Below, piece after piece: positions 7,682 through 16,316 of a stretch of 22,076 nt of DNA. A program made the translations under genes and the position numbers. This stretch comes from Ruminococcus flavefaciens (lineage in GTDB: Bacteria; Bacillota; Clostridia; Oscillospirales; Ruminococcaceae). The notes below the pieces were generated by a model. That model did no database searches and had not been told where the DNA came from. It worked only from the letters and a program-made list of their open reading frames with translations. Position 1 is the first letter of the stretch, and the number at the start of each line of letters is the position of its first letter. The stretch is from positions 1 through 22,076 of the forward strand of contig DFJW01000086.1 of NCBI GenBank assembly GCA_002373775.1, given 5' to 3'.

Positions 7682-8968
7682 TCAGTCCTCAAATCTTACC
7701 TTTATAGCATTTGCGTGAGCAGTAAGTCCTTCGCGCTCGGCTATGAGAACGATGTCATCCTTAGCCTGACGGAGTGCATCTTCTGTATAATAGGTATATG
7801 CTGTGCGCTTTGTGAAGCTTGCTACGCCGAGAGGTGAGAAGAATCTTGCTGTTCCGCTTGTGGGAAGAACGTGGTTGGGACCTGCGTAGTAGTCGCCGAG
7901 AGGCTCGGATGCGTAGTTTCCGAGGAAGATAGAACCTGCATTGTCAAGGCTTCCGAGAAGCTCGAAGGGGTTCTCCATGAGCACTTCAAGGTGCTCGGGA
8001 GCGATCTCGTTGGCAAGTTCAACACAGCGCTCTCTGCTGTCTGCGATGATTATTGCGCCGTAGTCTTCAAGGGACTTCTCGATTATGGCTTTTCTCTCCA
8101 GATACTCCTTCTGACGGTCGATCTCCTTTATGGTCTCATCTGCCAGCTTCTCGCTGGTCGTCACCATTATCGCAGATGCCAGAACGTCGTGCTCTGCCTG
8201 TGACATGAGATCTGCGGCTGCAAACTTAGGCTCTGCGGTATCATCGGCGATAACGAGTATCTCGCTGGGACCGGCTATCATGTCGATGTCAACTACTCCG
8301 TAGAGCAGCTTCTTTGCTGTGGCTACATATATGTTTCCGGGACCTACTATCTTGTCGCACTTGGGTATCTCTTCCGTACCGTATGCAAGAGCTGCTATAG
8401 CCTGAGCACCGCCGGACAGGAAAACTCTGTCAACTCCGCAGATAGCTGCCGCTACAAGGATGTCCTTGTTCGGTGTGCCGTCCTTCAGCGGAGGTGTCAC
8501 CATAATTATCTCCTTGACGCCTGCGATCTTTGCAGGGACAGCGTTCATGAGCACGCTGGAAGGATATGCAGCTGTGCCGCCGGGAACGTACAGTCCCACA
8601 CGGGCAAGTCCGCGGACACGCTGTCCCATGATAACGCCGTTATCCTTGGCAGAGATGAAGCTCTGCTCTACCTGACGCTGGTGGAAATCCGCGATATTAG
8701 CCTGTGCGCTGAGAAGTGCATTCACGAAATCCGGATCAGCCTCTGTCAGTGCGTCATTGATGACATCACGGGGCACTTCATAGTACTGCGGAAGATTTCC
8801 GTCGAATTTCAGTGTGTATCCCTTGACAGCCTCATCGCCGTTCACTCTCACGTTTTCGATTATCTCTGTGACAACTTCAGTGACCTTCTTATTGGTCTCA
8901 CCGCTTCTTCTGCTGAGTTCAGCGAGAAATGCCACTTCATCTGTTCCGTTTGCAAAAATCTTTCTCAT
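7682..8968 (-). CDS. hisD: Histidinol dehydrogenase
   Basis: HisD oxidises histidinol to histidine in two NAD-dependent steps using bound zinc. The 428-aa protein keeps the four zinc ligands Q257, H260, D359 and H418, matching the known Gln/His/Asp/His set, and the catalytic pair E325-H326 in APEHLEVL. The signature GLYVPGGTAAYPSSVLM is at 125-141. A GTG one codon upstream (8971) is an alternative start giving a 4-nt overlap with hisG; I chose ATG at 8968 because the GAGGAG site is then about 8 nt away and the junction is TGATG. Confidence 0.96.
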   Translation of the reverse strand: MRKIFANGTDEVAFLAELSRRSGETNKKVTEVVTEIIENVRVNGDEAVKGYTLKFDGNLPQYYEVPRDVINDALTEADPDFVNALLSAQANIADFHQRQVEQSFISAKDNGVIMGQRVRGLARVGLYVPGGTAAYPSSVLMNAVPAKIAGVKEIIMVTPPLKDGTPNKDILVAAAICGVDRVFLSGGAQAIAALAYGTEEIPKCDKIVGPGNIYVATAKKLLYGVVDIDMIAGPSEILVIADDTAEPKFAAADLMSQAEHDVLASAIMVTTSEKLADETIKEIDRQKEYLERKAIIEKSLEDYGAIIIADSRERCVELANEIAPEHLEVLMENPFELLGSLDNAGSIFLGNYASEPLGDYYAGPNHVLPTSGTARFFSPLGVASFTKRTAYTYYTEDALRQAKDDIVLIAEREGLTAHANAIKVRFED

Positions 8969-9597
8969 CACAGGTTCTCCTCTATAAGTTTTATAAGTCC
9001 TTCTATCTCAGCCTGACGCATTTTAAGGCTTACGGTATTTGCTATCAGTCTTGCTGATATAGGTGCAACGTCTTCTATGACTTCAAGTCCGTTCTCTTTC
9101 AGCGTTGTGCCGGTCTCGACGATATCTACGATACCGTCAGCAAGTTCCAGCAGCGGAGCAAGTTCAACAGAGCCTTCGATCTTGATTATCTCGGTGTCCA
9201 TGCCCTTTTTCTCAAAGAAACGGCGCGATACGTTCGGGTACTTGGTGGCAATGGTCTTTATGCCGTAGCCGCCGTAGAAATCGTAGCCCTTTTTGGTGGC
9301 AAGTGCGAATTTGCATCTGCCGAACCCGAGATCGACCAGTTCGTAGAACTTTCCTTCCATTTCCATTATGGTATCCTTGCCGACTACGCCCATATCACAC
9401 ACGCCGTGTTCCACATATGTGATTACGTCATTTGCCTTTGCAAGAACTACTTCAAGGTTGCCGTCCGGTACAGGCAGAATGAGCTTTCTGCCCTTTTCGC
9501 GTACTGCTGTGCAGTCAAATCCCAGTTTTTCGAGAAGTCCCACTGTGTCTTTTTCAAGTCTGCCCTTTGTAAGAGCTATTCTCAGAGGCTTGTCCAT
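8968..9597 (-). CDS. hisG: ATP phosphoribosyltransferase, short form catalytic subunit
   Basis: HisG makes the first committed step, ATP plus PRPP to PR-ATP, and is the usual site of feedback inhibition by histidine. At 209 aa it is the short form (HisG_S): it starts with the catalytic-domain motif ALTKGRL (8-14), has GVCDMGVVGKD (65-75) and the PRPP-binding DGIVDIVETGTTL (154-166), and lacks the C-terminal ACT-like regulatory domain of long HisG. Short HisG needs HisZ as regulatory partner, encoded directly upstream with a TAATG overlap. Confidence 0.97.
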   Translation of the reverse strand: MDKPLRIALTKGRLEKDTVGLLEKLGFDCTAVREKGRKLILPVPDGNLEVVLAKANDVITYVEHGVCDMGVVGKDTIMEMEGKFYELVDLGFGRCKFALATKKGYDFYGGYGIKTIATKYPNVSRRFFEKKGMDTEIIKIEGSVELAPLLELADGIVDIVETGTTLKENGLEVIEDVAPISARLIANTVSLKMRQAEIEGLIKLIEENL

Positions 9598-10790
9598 TAT
9601 TTTACCCTCCTGCTTTCTTCATCTATGACAACGACCTTCGGTATCTTCTTCTCCACCGCATATTCCCTTACGGTCTCAAGGTCGTCGAATAATGCCATTT
9701 CTACGATCATGCCCTTGCTGCGGAGTTCGTTCGCCGCCTTGAGAGCTGCCACTTCAAAGCCCTCAGCCGCGTAAACTATGGCATCCGCTGCCGGTACTGC
9801 CGATAACACTCCGCTCTTTTCCAGCACCTTTGCAACGCCGTTCACATTCACCGCGAATCCTACCGCCGGCACATCATAGCCGAATTCCGATATCAGACGG
9901 TCATATCTTCCGCCCGAGAGGACTTCTTCGCCGTGTCCCTGAAGGTAGCCCTTGATAATGAGTCCGGTGTAGTAGTCGGTCTTGTTTACAAGTCCGAGGT
10001 CAACGGTTATGCTGCCGTCATTGCCGCAGAGTTCGCAGGCGTCGGTGTATATCTCGCGCAGTTCACCGAGAAGAGCACCGATGCTCTCATCGGGCATAAG
10101 TTCCTCGGCTTTCTCAAATACTTCATCGCCGCCGAACAGTGCAGGCAGCTTTTTGAGCGCAAGCGTCACGGGAGTGCTGCCGATCGTGTCAAGCAGGTCG
10201 TTGAGTGCCGGGAAATTCTTGTTCTCGATGAGCTTGCGTATCTTCTCCTTGGTATGACCGTCGGCTTCGAGACGGCTGACAAGTTCCTTGAAGATGCCGA
10301 TATTTCCGATCTCCAGCGAAAACTCCTTGCCGAATGAGCGGAGAGCTTCAACTGCGGTGGATATTACTTCCAGATCAGCCATTTTCTGCTGTGAGCCTAT
10401 AAGCTCGATGCCGGTCTGCACTATCTCGTCGCTGCGGCCTTTCAGTGCCGGCTCTGTGCGGTATACCGACTGGTCATAGCAGAGTCTCAGCGGAAGGACA
10501 GCATCCCTCAGACGTGTTGCCACAACTCTTGCGATAGGCATCGTCGAATCAGGACGCATTACCAGAAGGCGTCCCTTGCTGTCGGTTAATTTGTAGAGAT
10601 TCTCCTGCGGGAAGTACCTTGAATTCAGGTTGAAAACGTCGAAGAATTCAAGTCCCGGTGTTATCATTTCGTTATACCCGCGGCTCCTGAAGAGTCCCAT
10701 AAGGTTATTCTCGATATTGCGTCTTACAATACACTCACCGAAGAGCAGATCTTTCGTTCCTTCCGGGGTTATAAGATCATAGTTGCGCAT
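9597..10790 (-). CDS. hisZ: ATP phosphoribosyltransferase regulatory subunit (HisRS-like)
   Basis: HisZ is a catalytically dead paralogue of histidyl-tRNA synthetase that forms an octamer with short HisG and carries the histidine feedback site. The 397-aa protein has a class II synthetase core: TPEGTKDLLF (8-17), motif-2-like YRTEPALKGRSDEIVQTGIE (110-129) and the SGGRYDRL segment. A C-terminal region of about 70 residues may correspond to the anticodon-binding-like domain. Motif-2 residues differ from real HisRS, and adjacency to hisG supports HisZ over HisS. The frame is open 32 codons further upstream, but AGGAGGT lies 6 nt before ATG 10790, fixing the start. It is the first gene of the his operon. 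Confidence 0.93.
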   Translation of the reverse strand: MRNYDLITPEGTKDLLFGECIVRRNIENNLMGLFRSRGYNEMITPGLEFFDVFNLNSRYFPQENLYKLTDSKGRLLVMRPDSTMPIARVVATRLRDAVLPLRLCYDQSVYRTEPALKGRSDEIVQTGIELIGSQQKMADLEVISTAVEALRSFGKEFSLEIGNIGIFKELVSRLEADGHTKEKIRKLIENKNFPALNDLLDTIGSTPVTLALKKLPALFGGDEVFEKAEELMPDESIGALLGELREIYTDACELCGNDGSITVDLGLVNKTDYYTGLIIKGYLQGHGEEVLSGGRYDRLISEFGYDVPAVGFAVNVNGVAKVLEKSGVLSAVPAADAIVYAAEGFEVAALKAANELRSKGMIVEMALFDDLETVREYAVEKKIPKVVVIDEESRRVK

Positions 10791-10848
10791 AATTGACCTC
10801 CTGCTGTGTTGCATTTTCTTATTATTGCGGACTGAATATAAAATCGCA

Positions 10849-10886
10849 GTGACACGCGGCTGAGCTGTACGCCCGGTCGCGTTCAC
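10849..10886 (-). other. Leader hairpin of the his mRNA
   Basis: In the predicted 5' leader of the his transcript, arms at 10878-10886 and 10849-10858 pair over 9 bp with one bulged base around a 19-nt loop. On the minus strand the stem is followed, after four bases, by ATTTTAT. The U-run is short, so it is only a weak terminator or attenuator candidate. No antiterminator, T-box sequence or His codon run was found. Confidence 0.35.
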
Positions 10887-10888
10887 TT

Positions 10889-10909
10889 TAGTATGCTAAT
10901 GTGTTACTA
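10889..10909 (-). promoter_or_regulatory. Second, degenerate operator-like dyad at the his transcription start
   Basis: TAGTA and TACTA arms bound a 21-bp element just downstream of the predicted -10 box. Aligned over 20 positions with the perfect palindrome next to it, 14 bases match and the offset is 24 bp. It therefore looks like a weaker second copy of the same binding site, lying over the transcription start. Confidence 0.45.
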
Positions 10910-10910
10910 T

Positions 10911-10932
10911 GGTAATATGATAACATATTACC
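10911..10932 (-). promoter_or_regulatory. Perfect palindrome overlapping the his -10 box (candidate operator)
   Basis: GGTAATATG (10911-10919) and CATATTACC (10924-10932) form a perfect 9-bp inverted repeat around ATAA. The palindrome covers the whole -10 hexamer and half of the spacer, the classic position for repression by occlusion. No T-run follows, so it is unlikely to be a terminator for polC. A histidine-responsive repressor, for example the TrpR-like YerC/HisR type proposed in Firmicutes, is one candidate by inference; its consensus could not be compared here. Confidence 0.65.
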
Positions 10933-10945
10933 AAATCAAAGTCAA
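10917..10945 (-). promoter_or_regulatory. Sigma-A-type promoter of the his operon
   Basis: On the minus strand TTGACT (10940-10945) is the -35 box, followed by a 17-bp spacer and TATCAT (10917-10922) as the -10 box. Transcription would start near 10910, giving a leader of about 120 nt to the hisZ ATG. The -35 box lies 1 nt past the polC stop codon, so the his operon starts immediately at the end of polC. Confidence 0.75.
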
Positions 10946-10946
10946 G

Positions 10947-13900
10947 TTAAAACAATGAAAGCTGTGCAGAATCGGGTAAATCACCAAAAGCACCTATGCT
11001 TTTTAGCATATCTATTGTAGTTTTTGACGCACCGCTCATCTGCTGGAACTCTTCCACAGATATGAAGCCGCCCTGCTGTGCTGCCTCGTATATGCCCTTT
11101 GCCGCACTTTCACCTACGCCGCTCATGGCGGAGAAAGGTATCCTCAGCTTGCCGTCTTCAACAAGGTAATCCTTGGCGTGGGACTTGAAAAGGTCTATGG
11201 GCAGGAATTCGTATCCCCTTGACATCATCTCGTTGGTGATGAGAAGGATATCGTAAAGGTCGCTTTCCTTTTTGCTGCGGTCGTTTCCCAGTTCGCGCAG
11301 TTCTTCGATACGCGCCCTGACTGCGCCGATGCCTTTTACTGCCAGCTCTGCGTCGAAATCCTCGCCTCTTACCGAGAAATAGGTCGCGTAGTACTCCAGC
11401 GGCATGTGAAGTTTGAACCAGCCCAGCTTTATCGCTGCGATTACATACGCTGCGGCATGTGCCTTCGGGAACATGTACTTTATCTTCAGGCAGCTCTCGA
11501 TGTACCATTCCGGAACGTTGTGGGAGAGCAGCATGTCGATGATCTCCTGAGTGAACTGCTTGGGTGCCTTTCCTTTTCGCGTCCACTCCATTATCTGGAA
11601 CGCCATTTTCGGTTCAACGCCTTTGTACAGCAGGTATGTCATGATGCTGTCTCGGGTACCGATAACTTCCGATATGGTGCAGGTGCCGTTGTCGATAAGG
11701 TCCTTCGCGTTTCCCAGCCATACGTCTGTACCGTGTGAAAGTCCGGATATCTGGAGGAAGTCGCTGAATTTGGTGGGTTTAGCGTCAAGGAGCATCTGTA
11801 TGGTGAATCCGGTTCCCATTTCGGGGATGCCGAGGCTTCCGGTCTTGCAGTATATCTCCTCCGGCGTCACTCCGAGAACATCGCAGTTCGTACACATGCG
11901 GATAACGTCGGGATCGGATGTGGGCACATCCTTTATCTTGATGCCGGTCAGGTCTTCGAGATGCTTGTAGAGCGTGGGGACGACGTGACCGAGCTCGTCC
12001 AGTTTGAGTATGGTATCATGGAGGGAGTTGAAGGTGAAGTGCGTGGTGATTATCTCCGAATCCGCCGTATCAGCCGGATGCTGGACAGGGGTGAAGTCGT
12101 AGACATCGTAATCGGAAGGCACAACGACCATTCCTCCGGGATGCTGTCCGGTGGTCTTCTTGATACCGGTGCAGCCTATGGCAAGACGGTTCATCTCGGC
12201 GTTGTTCAGGTTTATGCCGTTCTCTTCGCAGTACTTCTTGACGTAGCCGTATGCCGTCTTTTCGGCAACTACGGAGATAGTTCCCGCCTTGAACACGTTG
12301 GATTTGCCGAAGAGCTTTTCGGTGTATCTGTGCGCCCAGAACTGGTACTCATCGGAGAAGTTCAGGTCGATATCAGGCGCTTTGTCGCCGTCGAAACCGA
12401 GGAAGGTCTCGAAGGGGATGTCGTGTCCGTCACGGTGCATGTCAGTGCCGCAGTCCGGGCAAGCCTTGGGCGGCAGGTCGAATCCGGAACCGTATACGCC
12501 GTCCAGCAGGAATTCGCTGTGCTTGCATTTCGGGCAGACGTAATGGGGCGGCAGAGGATTTACCTCGGAGATGCCAGCCATGGATGCTACGAATGACGAA
12601 CCTACCGAGCCTCGTGAACCTACCAGATATCCGTTCTCCACGGAATTCCATACAAGCTTCTGCGCTATTATGTAAAGCACCGAGAATCCGTGCTTTATGA
12701 TAGACGAAAGCTCACGGTCGAGCCGCTTGTCCACCAGTTCCGGCAGAGGATCGCCGTATATCTCGTGGGCTTTGTCGTGGGTTATGCGGACCAGTTCTTC
12801 TTCTGCGCCGTCAATGGTGGGCGTGAAGGTGCCCTTTGGTATGGGACGCACCACTTCTACCATGTCCGCTATGTCGTTGGTGTTCTTTATTACCACCTCA
12901 TACGCCTTGTCGTGTCCGAGGTATTCGAACTCCGCCATCATCTCGTCCGTGGTCCTGAAATAGAGAGGTGCCTGTTCTTCGGCGTCCTTGAATCCCATGC
13001 TGGTGAGGATGATCTTCCTGTAGACAGCGTCCTTGGGATCAATGAAATGCACGTCGCATGTGGCGCATACCGGGATGCCCAGTTTCTCGCCCAGTGCAAC
13101 TATCCTGCGGTTGTAATCGCGCAGTTCCTCTTCTTCCCAGACCTTTTTGTCACGCAGCATGAACGCGTTGTTGCATATGGGCTGTATCTCAAGGTAGTCG
13201 TAGAACTTCGCCAGCTTCTCGATATGTTCCTCAGAGCGCATGTTTACCATCGCCTGAAACAGTTCGCCGGCTTCGCAGGCACTTCCGAAAATAAGTCCTT
13301 CGCGGTACTTTTCCAGCACGGACTTCGGGATGACCGGCTTCTTGTAGAAGTAGTCAAGGTTGCTGTAGGAGACCAGTCTGTACAGGTTCTTCAGTCCAGC
13401 CTGATTGCGCACGAGGATGATGTGGTGATAATTCTTCAGCTTTTTGATCTCGATGTTCTCTATGAGCGGATTCAGCTTGTCTATGGTATCTATGTGCTGA
13501 TCGCTCTTGAGCCTGCCGCAGAGTTCGATGAATATGCGGGCGAGCATTCCGGCATCGTCAGAGGCACGGTGATGATCGAATTTACCCAGTTTAAGCTGCT
13601 TTGCCACAAGGTTCAGCTTGTACTTTCCCATTTCCGGCAGCATTGCCTGACAGAGTATGAGGGTGTCCAGCCATGTGTAGTCGAATGTGATGCCCTGACG
13701 CTTGCAGACCAGATTTATCATGGTCGTATCGAACCTTGCATTGTGCGCCACGAGCACAGGCTTCTCACCGCAGAACTCCATGAACATTTCAACTGCCTTC
13801 TTTTCATCAGGCGCATTGCTGACGTCGCTGTCGGTGATGCCGGTGAGTTCGGTGATGTGTTCCGGGATGTGGAAACCGGGGTTTACCTTGGTGTTGAAGC

Positions 13901-15272
13901 TGTCAACCACCTGTAAGTTCCTCAGCTTCACTGCGCCTATCTCCGTAAGACGGTCATTGGGGTAACTGAGACCTGTGGTCTCCACGTCGAAAACGATTAT
14001 CTCGCTGTCAAATGAGCGGCTGTCGTCGCCGTATACGATCATTTCGCGCTCTACGTCGTTCACCACATAGGCTTCCATGCCGTAGATGACCTTGAAATTC
14101 TTGGGCATGTTGTACATGCAGTCCGGGAACGCCTGAACGCAGCCGTGATCGGTTATCGCCATTGCCTGATGTCCCCATGAGGCTGCACGGTTTATGAGAG
14201 TGACCGGATCGGTGACCGCGTCCATTGCCGACATATTGGTATGGCAGTGGAGCTCAACGCGCTTTTCCGGATAATTGTCCGTTTTGGGGATGCGTTTTAC
14301 CTTGATGACGGAGAAGGGACTTACGACGATGTCGTGGGCGTAGGTGTCGTAGTCTATCTTTCCGTGGACAAGGAGGGTGGTGCCGTTCTTTATGGAAGAG
14401 AGGTTCATTTCTTCCAGTTCCTTGTTTGTCCCGAATATCTTCACCCGGACAGAGCCGCTGTAGTCGGTGATGTCGAATGTCACAACGGACTTCTCGTTCT
14501 TCAGCTCCTTGGTCTCGGATGCGAAGACGTCGCCCACGATAACGGTCTTTACGCCGAGTTTCTGGACAGCCTCGGAAATGGCGGTGGGCTTTTCTCTTAT
14601 GGCTTTGCCCTTCACTATCACAGCGGATTCGGCATCGAATTCCGTATCAAGGCAGGTAATGTCCACAGTGGCATTTGGGATAGCCGCCTGTTTTTCCTCT
14701 TCGAGGCGCTCTTCCTGCGTCTTTTCCTTCACGAACTGGCTGCTGTAATCCGGCATGTCGGCTTCTATCTTATGCACCATTTCTTCGAAATTATGCCGTG
14801 CGGCACCGTCAACTCCTTCGAGCAGGACTTTCACCTTAACGCCGAACATGTTGTATATAAGCTGTGAAAGACTGGGCGTGAACCGGCTCTTTTCAAGGAT
14901 GTCGAAGCCTCCGTGGGCGAGCTTTATATGCAGGCCGCCTCCGCTGAGACGGTATTCCGCATCTTCAAGAAAGCCGTTGACCGTCGGCACGTCCCTTTTG
15001 AGAAGGGATATGAGCTCCGTCATCACCGGAAGTCCGAACACTTTTTCCTCGTACCGGCAGTGCAGCCTCAGTTTGTCCACTTTAAGTGCCTGTGCAGCAG
15101 TCTTCTCAAAGGCGAAAACGTCCTCTGCCGGCACAAAATTCTCAAATCTGGCAAGGAAGGATATATTTTCCAGATCGGCAGAATAAGTGATCTTGTACAC
15201 CTCTCCCGACCTGACGCTCTCGGGGATCTCAGGGCAGTATTCCGTGAGAAATTCAGCTAAATTCACATTCAT
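10947..15272 (-). CDS. polC: DNA polymerase III subunit alpha, Gram-positive PolC type
   Basis: PolC is the essential replicative polymerase of low-GC Gram-positives, with built-in 3'-5' proofreading. The 1441-aa protein has the usual length. In order: an N-terminal domain; an OB fold around 235-325; a PHP domain starting at LHCHTNMSAMD (341-351), split by a DEDD exonuclease (D429 and E431 in DVETTG, D515, and HHRASDDA at 567-574); the polymerase core with GSRGSVGSSF (885-894); a four-cysteine zinc site (C913, C916, C938, C941); and catalytic D967 and D969 in PDIDLNF. It ends in QLSLF, a beta-clamp binding motif. The ATG follows the ispG stop by 1 nt; AGAGGT is rather far upstream (about 14 nt). 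It is the last gene of the pyrH-polC transcript. Confidence 0.98.
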   Translation of the reverse strand: MNVNLAEFLTEYCPEIPESVRSGEVYKITYSADLENISFLARFENFVPAEDVFAFEKTAAQALKVDKLRLHCRYEEKVFGLPVMTELISLLKRDVPTVNGFLEDAEYRLSGGGLHIKLAHGGFDILEKSRFTPSLSQLIYNMFGVKVKVLLEGVDGAARHNFEEMVHKIEADMPDYSSQFVKEKTQEERLEEEKQAAIPNATVDITCLDTEFDAESAVIVKGKAIREKPTAISEAVQKLGVKTVIVGDVFASETKELKNEKSVVTFDITDYSGSVRVKIFGTNKELEEMNLSSIKNGTTLLVHGKIDYDTYAHDIVVSPFSVIKVKRIPKTDNYPEKRVELHCHTNMSAMDAVTDPVTLINRAASWGHQAMAITDHGCVQAFPDCMYNMPKNFKVIYGMEAYVVNDVEREMIVYGDDSRSFDSEIIVFDVETTGLSYPNDRLTEIGAVKLRNLQVVDSFNTKVNPGFHIPEHITELTGITDSDVSNAPDEKKAVEMFMEFCGEKPVLVAHNARFDTTMINLVCKRQGITFDYTWLDTLILCQAMLPEMGKYKLNLVAKQLKLGKFDHHRASDDAGMLARIFIELCGRLKSDQHIDTIDKLNPLIENIEIKKLKNYHHIILVRNQAGLKNLYRLVSYSNLDYFYKKPVIPKSVLEKYREGLIFGSACEAGELFQAMVNMRSEEHIEKLAKFYDYLEIQPICNNAFMLRDKKVWEEEELRDYNRRIVALGEKLGIPVCATCDVHFIDPKDAVYRKIILTSMGFKDAEEQAPLYFRTTDEMMAEFEYLGHDKAYEVVIKNTNDIADMVEVVRPIPKGTFTPTIDGAEEELVRITHDKAHEIYGDPLPELVDKRLDRELSSIIKHGFSVLYIIAQKLVWNSVENGYLVGSRGSVGSSFVASMAGISEVNPLPPHYVCPKCKHSEFLLDGVYGSGFDLPPKACPDCGTDMHRDGHDIPFETFLGFDGDKAPDIDLNFSDEYQFWAHRYTEKLFGKSNVFKAGTISVVAEKTAYGYVKKYCEENGINLNNAEMNRLAIGCTGIKKTTGQHPGGMVVVPSDYDVYDFTPVQHPADTADSEIITTHFTFNSLHDTILKLDELGHVVPTLYKHLEDLTGIKIKDVPTSDPDVIRMCTNCDVLGVTPEEIYCKTGSLGIPEMGTGFTIQMLLDAKPTKFSDFLQISGLSHGTDVWLGNAKDLIDNGTCTISEVIGTRDSIMTYLLYKGVEPKMAFQIMEWTRKGKAPKQFTQEIIDMLLSHNVPEWYIESCLKIKYMFPKAHAAAYVIAAIKLGWFKLHMPLEYYATYFSVRGEDFDAELAVKGIGAVRARIEELRELGNDRSKKESDLYDILLITNEMMSRGYEFLPIDLFKSHAKDYLVEDGKLRIPFSAMSGVGESAAKGIYEAAQQGGFISVEEFQQMSGASKTTIDMLKSIGAFGDLPDSAQLSLF

Positions 15273-15273
15273 A

Positions 15274-16311
15274 TCAAAGCTTGTCTACCTCTGCCAGCAG
15301 CTCGGAGACAATGTCCTCCTCCCTGATTCTGCGCTGTGTTCCGTCCTTTCTGAAAATGACCGCACAGCCGTCGCCGCCGGCTATTCCCACGTCTGCTTCC
15401 CTTGCTTCTCCGGGACCGTTCACCACGCATCCCATTACGGCTACGGTGATGTCCTTGTCGAGATCTTTTACAGCTTCCTCGACTTTTTTCGCCGTGCCGA
15501 TAAGGTCGATCCTTGTGCGTCCGCATGTGGGACAGGATACCAGCTTCACACCTCCGCGCTTTCCGATGCAGCGGAGGATGTCCTTTGCGGCTTCTACCTC
15601 CTTCACCGGATCGTCGGTGAGGGATACGCGGATAGTCTCGCCGATGCCGTCGCAGAGCAGAGAACCGATGCCGACTGCGGATTTTATAAGTCCCATTCTC
15701 TCTGTGCCTGCCTCAGTGACTCCGAGATGCAGCGGATAGCGGCACTTCCCGGCAGCAAGCCTGTAGGATGCTATCATCCGGTTCACGTCCGAGGACTTTA
15801 TGGAGATGACGATGTCGTCGAAATCAAAATGCTCCAGCATAGCGGCATGCGTGAGGGCACTTTCAACCAGTGCCTCCGGAGTGGGCGAACCGTACTTTGC
15901 AAGGATATCCTTTTCGAGAGAGCCGGAGTTCACGCCTATCCTGATAGGGATGTTCCGCGTCCTGCAAGCCTGTACCACCTGTTTCACCCTGTCCATGCCG
16001 CCGATATTTCCGGGATTTATGCGTATCTTGTCCACTCCTGCGGCTGCTGATTCCAGTGCGAGCCTGTAGTCAAAGTGAATATCCGCCACAAGGGGGATGC
16101 TCACAGCTTCCTTTATGGCAGGGATGAGCTTTACAGCATTCATATCCGGTATGGCAGCGCGGACTATCTCGCAGCCTGCCTTTTCCAGTTCAACTGCCTG
16201 CCTCACGCTGCCTTCGATATCATCCGAACGCACGTTCAGCATGGACTGTATGTAGATGTGCTCTCCGTCGAGCACACAGTTTCCGACTTTTACCGGTTTG
16301 ATATTTCTCAT
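15274..16311 (-). CDS. ispG: 4-hydroxy-3-methylbut-2-enyl diphosphate synthase (IspG/GcpE)
   Basis: IspG reductively converts MEcPP to HMBPP in the MEP isoprenoid pathway using a 4Fe-4S cluster. The 345-aa protein is the compact bacterial form: a TIM barrel with VADIHFDYRLAL and KIRINPGNIG, then the cluster domain with cysteines in SCPTCGRT (C260, C263) and GCVVNGPGEA (C295, followed by the ligand E302). An in-frame ATG 6 nt upstream (16317) would overlap the rseP stop as TGATG; it lies only 3 nt from AGGAGG, whereas 16311 has 9-nt spacing, so I prefer the latter. Flavodoxin or ferredoxin is the expected electron donor. Confidence 0.95.
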   Translation of the reverse strand: MRNIKPVKVGNCVLDGEHIYIQSMLNVRSDDIEGSVRQAVELEKAGCEIVRAAIPDMNAVKLIPAIKEAVSIPLVADIHFDYRLALESAAAGVDKIRINPGNIGGMDRVKQVVQACRTRNIPIRIGVNSGSLEKDILAKYGSPTPEALVESALTHAAMLEHFDFDDIVISIKSSDVNRMIASYRLAAGKCRYPLHLGVTEAGTERMGLIKSAVGIGSLLCDGIGETIRVSLTDDPVKEVEAAKDILRCIGKRGGVKLVSCPTCGRTRIDLIGTAKKVEEAVKDLDKDITVAVMGCVVNGPGEAREADVGIAGGDGCAVIFRKDGTQRRIREEDIVSELLAEVDKL

Positions 16312-16316
16312 GGTCA

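Noticed and set aside
10791..10886. 32-codon N-terminal extension of hisZ beginning at GTG
   Set aside because: There is no ribosome site before the GTG, whereas AGGAGGT precedes ATG 10790; the extension covers the leader hairpin.
10791..10910. T-box or histidine leader peptide controlling the his operon
   Set aside because: There is no AGGGTGG-ACCGCG-like T-box core, and no short ORF with a run of His codons in the leader.
10911..10932. Palindrome after polC as a rho-independent terminator
   Set aside because: The stem is A/T-rich, has no U-run after it, and coincides with the -10 box, so an operator is the better reading.
12690..13916. 408-codon open frame on the plus strand opposite polC
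   Set aside because: polC on the other strand carries all expected domains and catalytic residues through this region. The plus-strand product resembles no family I know and is best explained by few TTA, CTA and TCA codons in polC.
15187..16050. 287-codon plus-strand frame opposite ispG
   Set aside because: It is antisense to ispG, which has its Fe-S cysteines and barrel motifs intact; no ribosome site or family similarity.
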